Source: Paractinoplanes bogorensis (GTDB lineage Bacteria; Actinomycetota; Actinomycetes; Mycobacteriales; Micromonosporaceae). From it: DNA of 64,000 nt. Both the position numbers and the translations under genes were made by a program. Positions 41,851 through 51,929 of this stretch are shown piece after piece. Under the pieces are notes generated by a model that had not been told where the DNA came from, did not search any database, and was given only the letters and a program-made list of their open reading frames with translations. Positions within the stretch are counted from its first letter, which is position 1; every line of letters begins with the position of its first letter. The stretch is from positions 558,001 through 622,000 of the forward strand of contig NZ_JAHKKG010000004.1 of the NCBI RefSeq assembly GCF_018829635.1, written 5' to 3'.

Positions 41851-44509
41851 GGACGAGCAGCTCGCGCACCGCCGCCGCCCGCCGCGCGTCCATCGGCTCG
41901 AGCACGGACAGCGCCTGCCGCAGATGCCGTTCGCCCTCGTCGCGCCGGCCCAGGTCGTAGCAGGCCCGCCCCAGCTCGACCGTCGCCTCCGCCTCGAGCA
42001 GCACGTCTCCGGCCGTACGGGCCATCTCCGCCCCCTCCGCAGCGTGCCCGGCCGCCTCGGCCGCCCGCCCGTCGGCGTTGCCCGCCTCGGCCAGCCGCCG
42101 CAGGATCTCGGCCACGTCGCGTGGCCCGCAGTGTTCCCGGGCCAGCGCCAGCGCCTCGGTGAGGTGTCCGACGGCCGGGGCGAACCGCAGGTCGAGCAGG
42201 TAGGCCTCGCCCAGGTTGCTGGCGATCAGCGCCCGCAGATGCCCGGCCCCGGTCAGCTCGGCGCTCAGGGTCGCCGCCTCGTCGAGCCAGCGGATCGCCT
42301 CGGCGCCGTTGCCCGCGCTGTTGTGCACCGCGCCCAGGTTGAGAAGGGCGGTCGCCGCGCCCAGCCGGTCACCGCCGTCGCGGCGCAGCTCGTACGCCCG
42401 GCGGCAGCTCGCCGCAGCCTCCCCGGTACGCCCCAGATGGCTGAACGGCATGGCCAGGCGGCCGTGGATCATTGCCTCCCCGCCCGGGTCACCGGCCCGC
42501 GCCGCCGCGTCGGCCGCCGCCCGGTAGAGATCGATCCAGCGCTCCAGGTGCCGCCGCCGGACCAGCCAGCCGTACAGGGCGGCGGCGATCTGCCAGCCGA
42601 TCTCCGGCACCGCCCGGCACCCGGTCACGACCGCCGCCGTGAGGTTGTCGGCCTCCGCGTCGAGCCAGGCCATGGCGTCGTCGGCCGATTCGAAGGAAAG
42701 AGGGGACGGTGACGCGAAGTTGGGCCGCTCGGCCGGACGCAGCACCCGGTCGGCCGTGTTGGCCACGTCCCGATACCAGCTCAGGACCCGGCGTAGCGCC
42801 GCGTTGCCCTCGTCCTCGTCCGAAGAGGAGGCGTGCTCACGGGCGGCCAGCCGCACCAGATCGTGCATCCGGTAGCGGCTCGGCGCCGGCAACTGCAGCA
42901 GGTGGACGGCGGCCAGCCGGTCGAGGACCGGGCGGGTGCCGTCGGCGTCCCGGCCGAGCAGGGCGGCGCACGCGTCCAGCCCCGGAGTCTGCCCGGGATG
43001 GACCGCGAGCAGGCCGAACAGGCGCCGCGCGGCCTCGTCGAGCGACCGCACCGAGAAGCCGAGCGCACGTCGTACGGAAACGTCGTCCTCGTCCACGTCG
43101 AGCACCGCCAGGCGGTTGCCCTCGTCCTCGAGTTCCCGCACGATCGCCGGCAGCCGCTGCGGCCCGTCCAGCCGCGCCGCCACCACGCTCACCGCCAGCG
43201 GCAGGCCCTCGCACAGATCGACCAGGCGGCCGGTCAGCCGGTCGTTCGCGCAGGCGTCGCGGGCGGCGATCCGGCGCAGCAGCGCGGCCGACTCCGGAGC
43301 CGACAGCGCGGCCAGCGGCAACCGCCGGACCCCCTCGGCGACCAGCCCGTCCAGGCGGCTGCGGCTGGTCACCACGGCCAGTGAACCCGGGTGGCCGGGC
43401 AGCAGCGGGCGCACCTGCCGGGCCGACCCGGCGTTGTCCAGGATCATCAGGACCCGACGGTCGGCCAGCTCGGACCGCAACTGGGCGGACCGCTCGTCCG
43501 GGTCGGGTGCGATCTGCTCGGGCGGCACGCCGAGCGCCCGCAGCATGCGGTCGAGGGCGTCGGCCGGCCCGATCGGCTCGCCGTCGCCGAAGCCGCGCAG
43601 GTCGATGTGGAGCTGACCGTCGGGGAACCGGGCCCGGGCCGACCAGGCCCAGCGCAGCACCAGGGCGGTCTTGCCGACCCCGGCCGGACCCACCACGGCG
43701 ATCACCGGCACCTCGCCCTGCCCCTGCTCGAGGGCGGCCAGCTCCGGCTCGCGCCCGACGAAGGTGGCCGGGGCGGCGGGCAGCTGGGCCGGCCGGGAGC
43801 CGCGCAGCAGCACCCCGTGTTTCTCCCGCAGGGCCGGGCCGGGGTCGACGCCCAGCTCCGATTCCAGGTGCCGCCGGATCGTCTCGTACTGCGCCAGCGC
43901 CTCGGCCGTCCGGCCCGCCGCGGCCAGGGCCTCCATGAGCTCGAGGGCCAGCGCCTCGTGCAGCGGATCCGCGGCGGCCAGGTCGGTGAGCAGCGGAATC
44001 GCCACGGCCGGCTGACCCGCCCGGCGTTCCGCGGCCGACCAGGCCACTGCCGCGTCGGCGTACTGCCGCGACCAGGACTCGCGGGTCTGCCCGGCCCAGT
44101 CACCGGTCAGCCCGGCCAGCGGCTCACCCCGCCACAACGCCATCGCCGCGCGAAGCAGACCCAGCCGGTCGGCGCCCGGCTCGGCCGCCCGCGCGACCAG
44201 CCGGCCGAACCGGTGCACGTCGACCTGATCGGGCTCGACCGCGAGCACGTAACAGCCGGACGCGAACGTCAGGGCGGCCTCGGGCTGCAGCAGCCGGCGC
44301 AACCTGGCGATGTGGCTGTGCAGCGTGGCCCGGGCGGACGGCGGCGGGGACGGGCCCCAGACCCGGTCGATCAGCACGTCGGCCGGGGCCGGCTGCCCGG
44401 CCTCGGCCAGCAGGAAGGCGAGGACGGCCCGCTGGCGCGGATGTCCCGCCTCGACCCGCTGCCCGTCCCGCCGGATCTCCACCGCGCCCAGAAGGGTGAA
44501 CTCCAGCAC
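41819..44509 (-). CDS. SARP/BTAD-type regulator with NB-ARC ATPase and TPR repeats
   Basis: About 896 residues. N-terminal OmpR-like DNA-binding domain starts at FTLLGAVEIRRDG and is followed by the BTAD domain (to about residue 250). NB-ARC P-loop GPAGVGKTAL, Walker B region RVLMILDNAGSA, and a C-terminal half with tetratricopeptide repeats. This is the AfsR/SARP layout that senses a signal and activates secondary-metabolism or stress genes. Start GTG 44509 gives the usual short family N-terminus; earlier in-frame ATGs at 44536 and 44590 exist. 3' end overlaps the LacI gene by 32 bp. Confidence 0.9.
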   Translation of the reverse strand: MLEFTLLGAVEIRRDGQRVEAGHPRQRAVLAFLLAEAGQPAPADVLIDRVWGPSPPPSARATLHSHIARLRRLLQPEAALTFASGCYVLAVEPDQVDVHRFGRLVARAAEPGADRLGLLRAAMALWRGEPLAGLTGDWAGQTRESWSRQYADAAVAWSAAERRAGQPAVAIPLLTDLAAADPLHEALALELMEALAAAGRTAEALAQYETIRRHLESELGVDPGPALREKHGVLLRGSRPAQLPAAPATFVGREPELAALEQGQGEVPVIAVVGPAGVGKTALVLRWAWSARARFPDGQLHIDLRGFGDGEPIGPADALDRMLRALGVPPEQIAPDPDERSAQLRSELADRRVLMILDNAGSARQVRPLLPGHPGSLAVVTSRSRLDGLVAEGVRRLPLAALSAPESAALLRRIAARDACANDRLTGRLVDLCEGLPLAVSVVAARLDGPQRLPAIVRELEDEGNRLAVLDVDEDDVSVRRALGFSVRSLDEAARRLFGLLAVHPGQTPGLDACAALLGRDADGTRPVLDRLAAVHLLQLPAPSRYRMHDLVRLAAREHASSSDEDEGNAALRRVLSWYRDVANTADRVLRPAERPNFASPSPLSFESADDAMAWLDAEADNLTAAVVTGCRAVPEIGWQIAAALYGWLVRRRHLERWIDLYRAAADAAARAGDPGGEAMIHGRLAMPFSHLGRTGEAAASCRRAYELRRDGGDRLGAATALLNLGAVHNSAGNGAEAIRWLDEAATLSAELTGAGHLRALIASNLGEAYLLDLRFAPAVGHLTEALALAREHCGPRDVAEILRRLAEAGNADGRAAEAAGHAAEGAEMARTAGDVLLEAEATVELGRACYDLGRRDEGERHLRQALSVLEPMDARRAAAVRELLVLIGAVPSTPG

Positions 44510-44654
44510 GCCCTGCCCTTCGCTGATCCGCACCATCGATCGGTCCCGAACGATGCTATCGGCGCAACCTGAGAGGTCACCGGGCCGCAAGGATTCCGCA
44601 AGCGCGCTGTGCGAACGTCAAGGCCACCGGGCGGTACGGGGGTCCGCCCGGTGG

Positions 44655-47405
44655 TCACTCACCCGGGCTGAGCTCGCCGAGCAGATCGGCCGCCGCCACC
44701 TGGGTCCACGGCTCGGCGGCGCGTCCGGTGACGGTCAGGGCGACCGATCCCGGCCCGACCGGCGACGGCAGTGACGACGCGTCCACGACGGCGGCGAGCA
44801 CCGAGCTTCCGGACAGGTCGGGCCGGTCGTCGCCGACGCTCAGCACCTGGCCGGCCCGGCCCGCGGCATGCCAGCGGGCCAGGTCGAGCAGCCTCGTCCG
44901 GTGCCCGCCGGTGAAGTGGTCCCACTGGTCGGCCGCGGCCCGCGCCATCTGGTCGACGTGCCGTCCCACGCTGTGCCCGTACCCGCCGCCGGGCAGCGTC
45001 AGGTCGGTCCACAGCAGACGGCGGTCCTCGACGTCGATCACCATCGGCATCATCATCCTGGCGTCACCGCTCAGCGCGAACCGCTGCAGCACCCGCGCGC
45101 CGTCGAACTGCGCGCCCTCGGCCTCGGGCAGCATCAGGCCCGCGAACGCCTCGGTCATCTGCTCGAACGGCACCGCGTTGAAGCTGAGCACGGTCGGCAC
45201 CACGTAGCGCACGTCGACCACGCGCAGCAGCGTCAGGTCGAGGTCGAGGAACTCGGTCGCACCGAGCGGGCCCGGCGCCGACGTGAGGTCGCCCGAGTGC
45301 ACCGCCGCGTCCTGGCGGAACCGCAGCTCGGTGTAGTCGCAGTGGCCGATCCGCCGCCACCGCGCGTCGAAGAACACACACGACAGGTCCAGGTCGACCC
45401 GTGTCTCGGCCGGCTCCTCCCAGTGCAGGAAAAGACGGAGAACATCAGCCTCCGGCAGTTCCCGTACGCTCCCACGCGGCCACCCCGCCGTCTGAGCCGA
45501 GGCGGCACGCTCGCGCATCGGCGCCGGCACCTCGGCCAGCCCCTCGTCGATCAGCGCCACGTCGAAGCGTCCGAGCCGGGCCGCGCGGGCCGTCAGCTCG
45601 GCATCGACCGTTTCCCGTACGGCCTGGATCGCGCTCACCGTCAGCCGGGCGCGCCGCTCGGGCTCCGTCCACGTGGTGGTGACGCTGCCCCGCGGGAAGA
45701 ACACACGCCGCGGCATCCCCGGTCCGGGCCGCCCGCCGACGATGCCGCCGGTTTCCGGCGCGTCCGGTGCCGCCGTGTCGTGGCCGCCCAGCAGCCGGCG
45801 CGTCGCCTCCCGGAGCGCGCTGCCGACATTGACGACGAGCGGCTCGTCGTGCACCCGTTCCGTGCGGGCCCGCGCCCCGGCCCGCGCCGTCGCGGTGGCC
45901 GCGAGCTGCTCGGCGTTCGCCCGCACGGTCCGGTCGCGGCCGGCCAGCGCGGCGGCGGCCGAGGCGAGCACGCCCGCCGACACCCGCCCCGCGGTCGCCT
46001 TCAGGGCGGCCAGAACCGGCGCGGGATCGTCGGATGCCCGCAGAAGCTGGTCGACCCGTCGCCACAGCTCGCCGGGCCGCTGGGCCAGCAGCCGTACGGC
46101 CTCGGGCACGTCGCCGTCCGCGACGGCGCGCTCCACCAGCGAGGCGTGCGTGCGCAGCCGCACACCGATCCGGTCGTCCGGGTGCGTGGTCAGTGTCAGG
46201 TGCTCGGGGTCACGCTCGAACGCCGCGAGGATGGCCGCTCCGAGGGCGCCTTCCCGAGGCGTACGGGAAGCGCGCAGCGCCGCGAACGCCACGGCCGCCG
46301 CCGGATGCGCGGTGACCTGCTCGAACGGGTGCAGGCGCTCGGCCAGGCGCTTCCAGATCGCCGGGTGCCGGAGCATGTCCTCGGCCGCGTTCGCCGTGCC
46401 GCGGGCGTCCAGGTGCGCGAGCACGGCCCGGCGCAGGGGACGGGGCAGAGCCCGTACGCGCGGAGCCGGAACCGCCACGACCGGCTCGTGACCGGGCCGC
46501 CACGCCGATCGAGGTCCGCCCGGCTGCGGCTTGCGGGGCAGCACGAGACCGGGGTCTCCGCCCGAATACGCCCACAGCGTGCGGGCGACGTCGGTGGCCG
46601 TGTCCCAGCGCGAACCGGCGGCCGCGAGCAGCTCGTCGAGCTCCAGCGGCGCGTCCAGCAGAGCCCACGCGATGACCACCGCGAGGGTCTCACGCACGGG
46701 CACCTCGGCCGGTAGCCAGTCGAGCCGCCCCGGCACGGTGGCGCCGATCAGCACGCGCAGATCGGCCCGGTCGGCCTCGCTCAGGGCGGCCGGGCGGGCG
46801 ACGAGCTGGTCGCGCAGCCGCACGGCGGCCGCTCGCGGGTCGGTCTCGAGCGCGGCGAGGCGCATCGGCCACGGCGGTGGAGTCCTGGCGGCGGTGGCGG
46901 TGGCCGGCTCCGCGATCGTCAGGTAGTCGTTGTCCCCGGTGAGGCGCCGTCCGCAGATCGGGCACGCGCTGACCTCGTACGGGGAAAAGCATTTAGGGCA
47001 GACGAGATGACCGCACGGGTCGAGAGGTTCGCCCTGATCGTCGTCGCCGCAGAGCACGCAGGGCGCGCCCGGCATCGCGAAGAGGTGGGCCAGCAGCCGC
47101 TGGACGTAGACCGCATCGGTGTCGCGCGGCGTGTCGGGGAAACGGCGGTAGAGCGGCGCCATCGGACGGTCGGCCCCGGCCATCTCGTCGACCGTGGCCA
47201 GCAGCCAGTCGGCCCAGCGGATCCGGTCGAGCGACGGCATCGCGGTCGCCGCCGTGCGCAGATCGTCGCGCAGCACCCAGCCGCGCTCGGCCAGGTCGGC
47301 CTCGAGCGCGGCCACCCAGCCGGCACCGTCGTCCGGCGCCTCGCCCCGGATGTCGACCGCGACCCGGCCCGTGCGGCGCAGCAGCACCACCGCCAGCGGA
47401 TCCAT
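44655..47405 (-). CDS. Large RING-finger protein with TerD-like C-terminus
   Basis: 916 residues. A canonical C3HC4 RING lies at residues 116-151: C116, C119, C131, H133, C136, C139, C148 and C151 (Cx2C-x11-CxH-x2-Cx2C-x8-Cx2C). About 480-650 is helical with many Arg/Ala. Near residue 700-830, VDLDLSCVFFDARWRRIGHC and AAVHSGDLTS resemble the TerD/tellurium-resistance calcium-binding fold. I recall a family called MXAN_6230/SCO0854 with this layout; function is not established there. ATG 47405 with GGGGAGG upstream. RING domains are ubiquitin-ligase modules in eukaryotes, so the role here is open. Confidence 0.8.
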   Translation of the reverse strand: MDPLAVVLLRRTGRVAVDIRGEAPDDGAGWVAALEADLAERGWVLRDDLRTAATAMPSLDRIRWADWLLATVDEMAGADRPMAPLYRRFPDTPRDTDAVYVQRLLAHLFAMPGAPCVLCGDDDQGEPLDPCGHLVCPKCFSPYEVSACPICGRRLTGDNDYLTIAEPATATAARTPPPWPMRLAALETDPRAAAVRLRDQLVARPAALSEADRADLRVLIGATVPGRLDWLPAEVPVRETLAVVIAWALLDAPLELDELLAAAGSRWDTATDVARTLWAYSGGDPGLVLPRKPQPGGPRSAWRPGHEPVVAVPAPRVRALPRPLRRAVLAHLDARGTANAAEDMLRHPAIWKRLAERLHPFEQVTAHPAAAVAFAALRASRTPREGALGAAILAAFERDPEHLTLTTHPDDRIGVRLRTHASLVERAVADGDVPEAVRLLAQRPGELWRRVDQLLRASDDPAPVLAALKATAGRVSAGVLASAAAALAGRDRTVRANAEQLAATATARAGARARTERVHDEPLVVNVGSALREATRRLLGGHDTAAPDAPETGGIVGGRPGPGMPRRVFFPRGSVTTTWTEPERRARLTVSAIQAVRETVDAELTARAARLGRFDVALIDEGLAEVPAPMRERAASAQTAGWPRGSVRELPEADVLRLFLHWEEPAETRVDLDLSCVFFDARWRRIGHCDYTELRFRQDAAVHSGDLTSAPGPLGATEFLDLDLTLLRVVDVRYVVPTVLSFNAVPFEQMTEAFAGLMLPEAEGAQFDGARVLQRFALSGDARMMMPMVIDVEDRRLLWTDLTLPGGGYGHSVGRHVDQMARAAADQWDHFTGGHRTRLLDLARWHAAGRAGQVLSVGDDRPDLSGSSVLAAVVDASSLPSPVGPGSVALTVTGRAAEPWTQVAAADLLGELSPGE

Positions 47406-47517
47406 GTTTCCGTACCTCCCCGTGAGTGCGGTGGGCGGAGAGGGGCGACGCTAGCTTTATCCGAAAAAGTGGGGGAGAAGGAAGCACCGCCGGGAGCCGC
47501 CCACCGCAGCGACGATC

Positions 47518-48462
47518 TTAGGCGGACCGGCCGGTGACCTCATCCGAATTACCGGCGTGACTTCCGAGGCGGCCCGCACCGGCGAGCAGCGCGTACGCGT
47601 CGACCAGCCGCCGGTACTCGGCCCGGTCCAGCAGCTCGGCGTGGGTGCCGGTGGCGAGGATCCGGCCGCCGTCCAGCAGCACCACCCGGTCGGCGACGGC
47701 TGCCCCGGCCGGCCGGTTCGTCGTCACCAGCACGGTCGTGTCCAGGCCGCCGATGCCCTCGAGCACCCGCTGTTCGGCGCCGCCGTCGAGGGCCGAGGTG
47801 GCGTCGTCCAGCACGAGGAGCCGCGGCCGGCGCAGCACCGCCCGAGCCAGGCCGATCCGCTGCCGCTGCCCGCCCGACAGGGTCGCCCCGCGCTCACCGA
47901 CCACCGTCCCGAGGCTGTCCGGCAGCTCCCGGACGAAGTCGTCGGCGGCCGCGATCCGCAGCGCCTCCCACAGCTCCGCCTCGGCGTAGGCGCCGCCGAG
48001 CGTCAGGTTCTCCCGGATCGTCCCGGCGAACAGGAACGGGCTCTGGTTCACCACCGCGACGGCGGCCGGCACCTCGTCGCCGGTCAGGTGCCGCACGTCG
48101 ACGCCGTCGAACCGCACCACGCCCTCGGCCGGGGCCGAACCGGCCACGACGTCGAGCAGCGTGGTCTTGCCCGAGCCGGCCGCACCGACCACCACCGTGA
48201 CCGTCCGCGGCTCCAATGTCAGGTCGGCGCCGTCCAGGATCCGGCGGCCCTCCCGGGTCACACCGGCGCCGCGCACCTCCACCCGCATCGGGCCGTTCCC
48301 GGTCGACCGGCGGATCTCCCTGCTACGCAACACGTCCCCTATCCTCTCCAGACCCGCGCCGGACATCGGCCGCATCGACAGAAAACGGCTGATCACGGTG
48401 AGCGGGATCGCCACAGTGATCAGCAGGTACACCACGCCCACCAGGTGTCCCACGGCCGGCAC
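47518..48462 (-). pseudogene. 5'-truncated ABC exporter (lost most of its transmembrane domain)
   Basis: About 314 residues remain. They read as the last transmembrane helix of a type 1 exporter (VVYLLITVAIPLTVISRF) followed by a complete nucleotide-binding domain: Walker A GAAGSGKT, signature LSGGQRQRI, Walker B LLVLDDATSALDG and the H-loop Asn in VTTNRPAG. The preceding transmembrane helices are missing: the reading frame upstream runs into the DppDF gene. The truncated half could still be translated, but as an exporter it is not functional. Nearest neighbour downstream is the RING gene. Confidence 0.7.
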
Positions 48463-50173
48463 GGACCCGCCGCCCCGGTACGGCGTCGATCAGCTCCCGG
48501 GTGTAGTCGCTGGCCGGGTGGGCGAAGACGTCGGCGACCGGGCCCTCCTCGACCACCCGGCCCGCGTTCATCACCGAGACGGTGTGCGCGATCCGGGTGA
48601 CCACCGACAGGTCGTGCGAGACGAACAGATAGGACACCCCGAGCGCCCGCTGCAACTCGGCCAGCAGGGTCAGGATCTGCTCCTGCACGAGCACGTCGAG
48701 GGCCGACACCGGCTCATCCAGCATGATCAGGTCGGGCTCGAGGGCGAGGGCCCGCGCGATGGCGACCCGCTGGCGCTGACCGCCGGACAGTTCACGCGGC
48801 CGCCGGTCGAGGTAGGCCGTGGGCAGTGCCACCTGGTCGAGCAGTTCCCGGGCGCGGGCCTCGCGGGTACGCCGGTCGCCGACCCGGAACGCGACGAGCG
48901 GCTCTGTCACCGACTGCCGGACGGTGAACTTCGGGTCGAGCGTGGCGAACGGGTCCTGATGCACGAGCTGGGCCTTGCGACGCAGCGGGCGCATCCGGTT
49001 CCACGACAGGCCGCTGATCTCGGTGCCGTCGAGGCGTACGGAACCGCTGGTCGCCGTCTCCAGGCCGAGCGCGATCCGCAGCGTCGTGGTCTTGCCGCAG
49101 CCCGATTCGCCGACCAGCGCGTGCGTGGTGCCACGGGGGACCGCGACGCTGACCTGGTCGAGCGCGTTGAAGCCACGGCGTCCGCGTCGCTTGTCGGTGA
49201 CGGCGAACGTCTTGCTGACGTCGGTGAGTTGCAGGACGTTTCCCGGCATTTTCGCGCTGCCCTGTGGATATTCCGATTTGTCCGGTGTGGAGGGCGTAGG
49301 TTCTGCCACGTCCCTGGGTGGGCGGGGGAGGGCGGCGGCTGCTCCGGAAGATCGAAAAGCAGTTTCGGAAGATCCAGAACCGGAAGATCCAGAACTGGAA
49401 GATCCACTGGCGGCCAGCAGGCTTCGCGTGTAGGGCGAGGCGGGCGCGGCGAGCAGCGAGGCCGGCGAAGCCTCCTCGACCTTGCGGCCGTCGCGCATGA
49501 CGACGATGCGGTCGGCCCGGTCGGCCGCCACGGCCAGGTCGTGCGTGATGATCAGCAGCGAGATGCCCTCGTCGCGGACCAGGCGGCCCAGGTGGTCGAG
49601 GATGCGCTTCTGCACGGTGACGTCGAGGGCGCTGGTCGGCTCGTCGGCGATGATCAGCTTGGGCCGGCCGGCGAGGGCGATCGCGATCAGCACCCGCTGG
49701 CGCAGGCCGCCCGACAGTTCGTGCGGATATTGCCGCACCCGCAGTTCGGGTTCACCGACGCCGGCCTTCTCCAGGAAGTGCGCCACCTCGGCGCCGACCA
49801 GCGGGGCGGGCACCCCGCGGAGCCGGACCGCCTCGGCGATCTGGGCGCCGATCCGCTTGGTCGGGTTGAGGCCGACCATCGGGTCCTGCGGGATCAGGCC
49901 CACGACCCGGCCGCGCAGGCGGCGCAGGGTGCGCTCGCGGGCACCCGCGGTCTCGACTCCGTCGATCACGGCCGAGCCGGCGGTGATCCGGCCGTTGGCG
50001 GGCAGCAGGCCGATCAGCGCGTTGGCCGTGGTCGTCTTGCCCGAGCCGGACTCACCGACGATGGCGACCACCTCGCCCGCATCGACGGTCAGATCGAGGC
50101 CGATGACGGCCGGCTGGACGGCGCGGTGCCGGGTGTAGCCGACGTCGAGGCCGCGGACGGCGACGAGGCTCAT
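48323..50173 (-). CDS. Fused two-domain oligopeptide-type ABC ATPase (DppD-DppF)
   Basis: 616 residues. Two ABC domains: Walker A GESGSGKTT and GESGCGKTT, signatures LSGGLRQRV and LSGGQRQRV. A Ser/Gly-rich linker (GSSSSGSSGSGSS) separates them. It powers the DppB/DppC permeases. ATG 50173 overlaps the DppC stop by 4 bp. The last 40 or so residues, after YTRELIDAVPGRR, are Arg/Gly-rich sequence that reads through into the exporter fragment and looks unrelated to the family, so the original stop is probably lost. Confidence 0.9.
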   Translation of the reverse strand: MSLVAVRGLDVGYTRHRAVQPAVIGLDLTVDAGEVVAIVGESGSGKTTTANALIGLLPANGRITAGSAVIDGVETAGARERTLRRLRGRVVGLIPQDPMVGLNPTKRIGAQIAEAVRLRGVPAPLVGAEVAHFLEKAGVGEPELRVRQYPHELSGGLRQRVLIAIALAGRPKLIIADEPTSALDVTVQKRILDHLGRLVRDEGISLLIITHDLAVAADRADRIVVMRDGRKVEEASPASLLAAPASPYTRSLLAASGSSSSGSSGSGSSETAFRSSGAAAALPRPPRDVAEPTPSTPDKSEYPQGSAKMPGNVLQLTDVSKTFAVTDKRRGRRGFNALDQVSVAVPRGTTHALVGESGCGKTTTLRIALGLETATSGSVRLDGTEISGLSWNRMRPLRRKAQLVHQDPFATLDPKFTVRQSVTEPLVAFRVGDRRTREARARELLDQVALPTAYLDRRPRELSGGQRQRVAIARALALEPDLIMLDEPVSALDVLVQEQILTLLAELQRALGVSYLFVSHDLSVVTRIAHTVSVMNAGRVVEEGPVADVFAHPASDYTRELIDAVPGRRVRAGRGTPGGRGVPADHCGDPAHRDQPFSVDAADVRRGSGEDRGRVA

Positions 50174-51009
50174 CGGGTCAGCTCCTGCAGGGTCTTGGAG
50201 ATGTGGTTGAGGCTGAGCACCAGCAGGGCCACGAACAGGCCGGGCAGCAGGCTGAGCCACCACGAGGTGATCAGGTAGTTGCGGCCGTCGGCGATCAGGG
50301 TTCCCCACTCGGCGGCGGGCGGGGCGGCGCCGAAGCCCAGGAAGCTCAGCGAGGCGATGGCGATGATGGCTACGCCGGCGTCGAGGACGGCGAGCACGGC
50401 CACCGGGCCCCACGAGTTGGGCAGGATGTGCCGCAGCAGCACCCGGGTCCACGACGCACCCCCGGCGCGGGCGGCTTCCACGTACGGAAGCGTCTTGACC
50501 CGGAGCACCTCGGCCCGGGTGGTGCGGGCGAAGCCGGGAACGATGCCCACGCCGACCGCGACGGCGACCGGGACCGTGCCGTAGCCGAGCGCGGTGACGA
50601 TGGACAGGGCCAGCAGCAGGCCGGGGATGGCCAGCAGCACGTCGACGAACCGCATCAGTGCCGAGTCGGTGAACCCGCCGAAGAAGCCGGACACGATGCC
50701 CAGCGCCAGCCCGGCCACGACGGCGATGCCGAGCGCGATCAGGGTGGCCTGGATGGTCAGCGGCGAGCCGTAGAGCACGCGCGTCCACAGATCCCGGCCG
50801 TAGATGTCGGTGCCGAACAGGTGGTCGAGGCTGGGCGCCACGGCCACCGCGGACGGGTTGGTGTCGATCGGCCCGTAGGAGGTGAACAAGCGCGGCCAGA
50901 ACGCGGAGACGACCACGAAAGACACGTAGAGCAGGGCACCTGCAAAGAGCGGGCGGCGCAACTCGAGCCGGTTGACGGTGACTGCCGGAAGGCGGAGAGC
51001 AACGGTCAT
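50170..51009 (-). CDS. Oligopeptide-type ABC permease DppC
   Basis: 279 residues, N-terminal helix then the permease core with the conserved FGTDIYGRDLWTRVLYG and cytoplasmic EAARAGGAS loop. Start 51009, overlapping the DppB stop by 4 bp. Substrate is likely a small sulfur compound rather than a peptide, given the oxidoreductases in the operon; that is inference. Confidence 0.9.
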   Translation of the reverse strand: MTVALRLPAVTVNRLELRRPLFAGALLYVSFVVVSAFWPRLFTSYGPIDTNPSAVAVAPSLDHLFGTDIYGRDLWTRVLYGSPLTIQATLIALGIAVVAGLALGIVSGFFGGFTDSALMRFVDVLLAIPGLLLALSIVTALGYGTVPVAVAVGVGIVPGFARTTRAEVLRVKTLPYVEAARAGGASWTRVLLRHILPNSWGPVAVLAVLDAGVAIIAIASLSFLGFGAAPPAAEWGTLIADGRNYLITSWWLSLLPGLFVALLVLSLNHISKTLQELTR

Positions 51010-51929
51010 CGCGCGGCCCCCGAAACGGCGATCCGCGGGTCGAGCAGCGGATAGAGCAGATCCACGACCAGGTTGACCAGGACGAAGATGGCCGCCGCGA
51101 CGGTGACCACGGCCAGCACGACCGGAACGTCCTGCGAGAGCACCGCCTCCTGAGCCAGCTTGCCCACGCCCTCGCGGGTGAAGACCGTCTCGACCACGAT
51201 CGAGCTCGTCACGGTGAGCCCGACGATCACGCCGAGAATCGTCATGGCCGGCAGGGCCGCGTTCCGGAACGCGTGTCGGACATGCACGGCGGAGCGGGAC
51301 AGGCCTTTGGCTCGCGCCGTGACCACGTACGGCTGGGAAAGGGTCTCCTCGAAGCTCTTGATGAGAACCTGGGCCAGCACCGAGGACGCCAGCACCGAGA
51401 TGGTGATCACCGGGAGCACCAGGCCGCCGGTGGCCGGGAACCAGCCGAGCTGGAACGAGAAGAACTGGATCAGGAACAGGGCGATGAAGAACTGCGGGAA
51501 CGACGCGCCCACCGCGGGCAGGCGGGTCAGGACGGTCCACCGGGTGAAGGTGGCCAGGTAGGCCAGCGCCGACCCGGCCACCAGCGACACCAGCGCGGCG
51601 CTGACGCTCAGCAGCAGCGTCGGCCCGATCCGCTGGGCCAGCAGGTCACTCACCGGCACCTGCTGGGTCAGCGAGGTGCCGAAGTCGCCGCGGAGCAGCC
51701 CGGACAGGTGGTGCCAGTACTGCAGCCAGATCGGCTGGTCGAGCCCGAACTGGTGCTTGATGGCGGCCACCTGGCCGGCGCTGAGGCTGTCCGGCTGCAC
51801 CCCGGCCGCGGCCAGTTGCAGCTCCATCGGGTCGCTGGGCAGCAGGTAGAGGATCGCGAAGGTCAGCGTGTACGCGGCCCACAGCACCACCACCGCCTGC
51901 CCGATCCGGCCGAGCACGTACCTGGTCAT
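51006..51929 (-). CDS. Oligopeptide-type ABC permease DppB
   Basis: 307 residues with the N-terminal RYVLGRIGQAVVVLWAAYT helix and six further hydrophobic segments; the loop TARAKGLSRSAVHVRHAFRN is the EAA-type contact. ATG 51929 overlaps the binding-protein stop by 4 bp. Works with DppC and the fused ATPase. Confidence 0.91.
   Translation of the reverse strand: MTRYVLGRIGQAVVVLWAAYTLTFAILYLLPSDPMELQLAAAGVQPDSLSAGQVAAIKHQFGLDQPIWLQYWHHLSGLLRGDFGTSLTQQVPVSDLLAQRIGPTLLLSVSAALVSLVAGSALAYLATFTRWTVLTRLPAVGASFPQFFIALFLIQFFSFQLGWFPATGGLVLPVITISVLASSVLAQVLIKSFEETLSQPYVVTARAKGLSRSAVHVRHAFRNAALPAMTILGVIVGLTVTSSIVVETVFTREGVGKLAQEAVLSQDVPVVLAVVTVAAAIFVLVNLVVDLLYPLLDPRIAVSGAAR

Noticed and set aside
48323..48462. 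Programmed frameshift between DppDF and the exporter fragment
   Set aside because: The joined sequences come from unrelated families and opposite ends of them are missing. A deletion explains this better.
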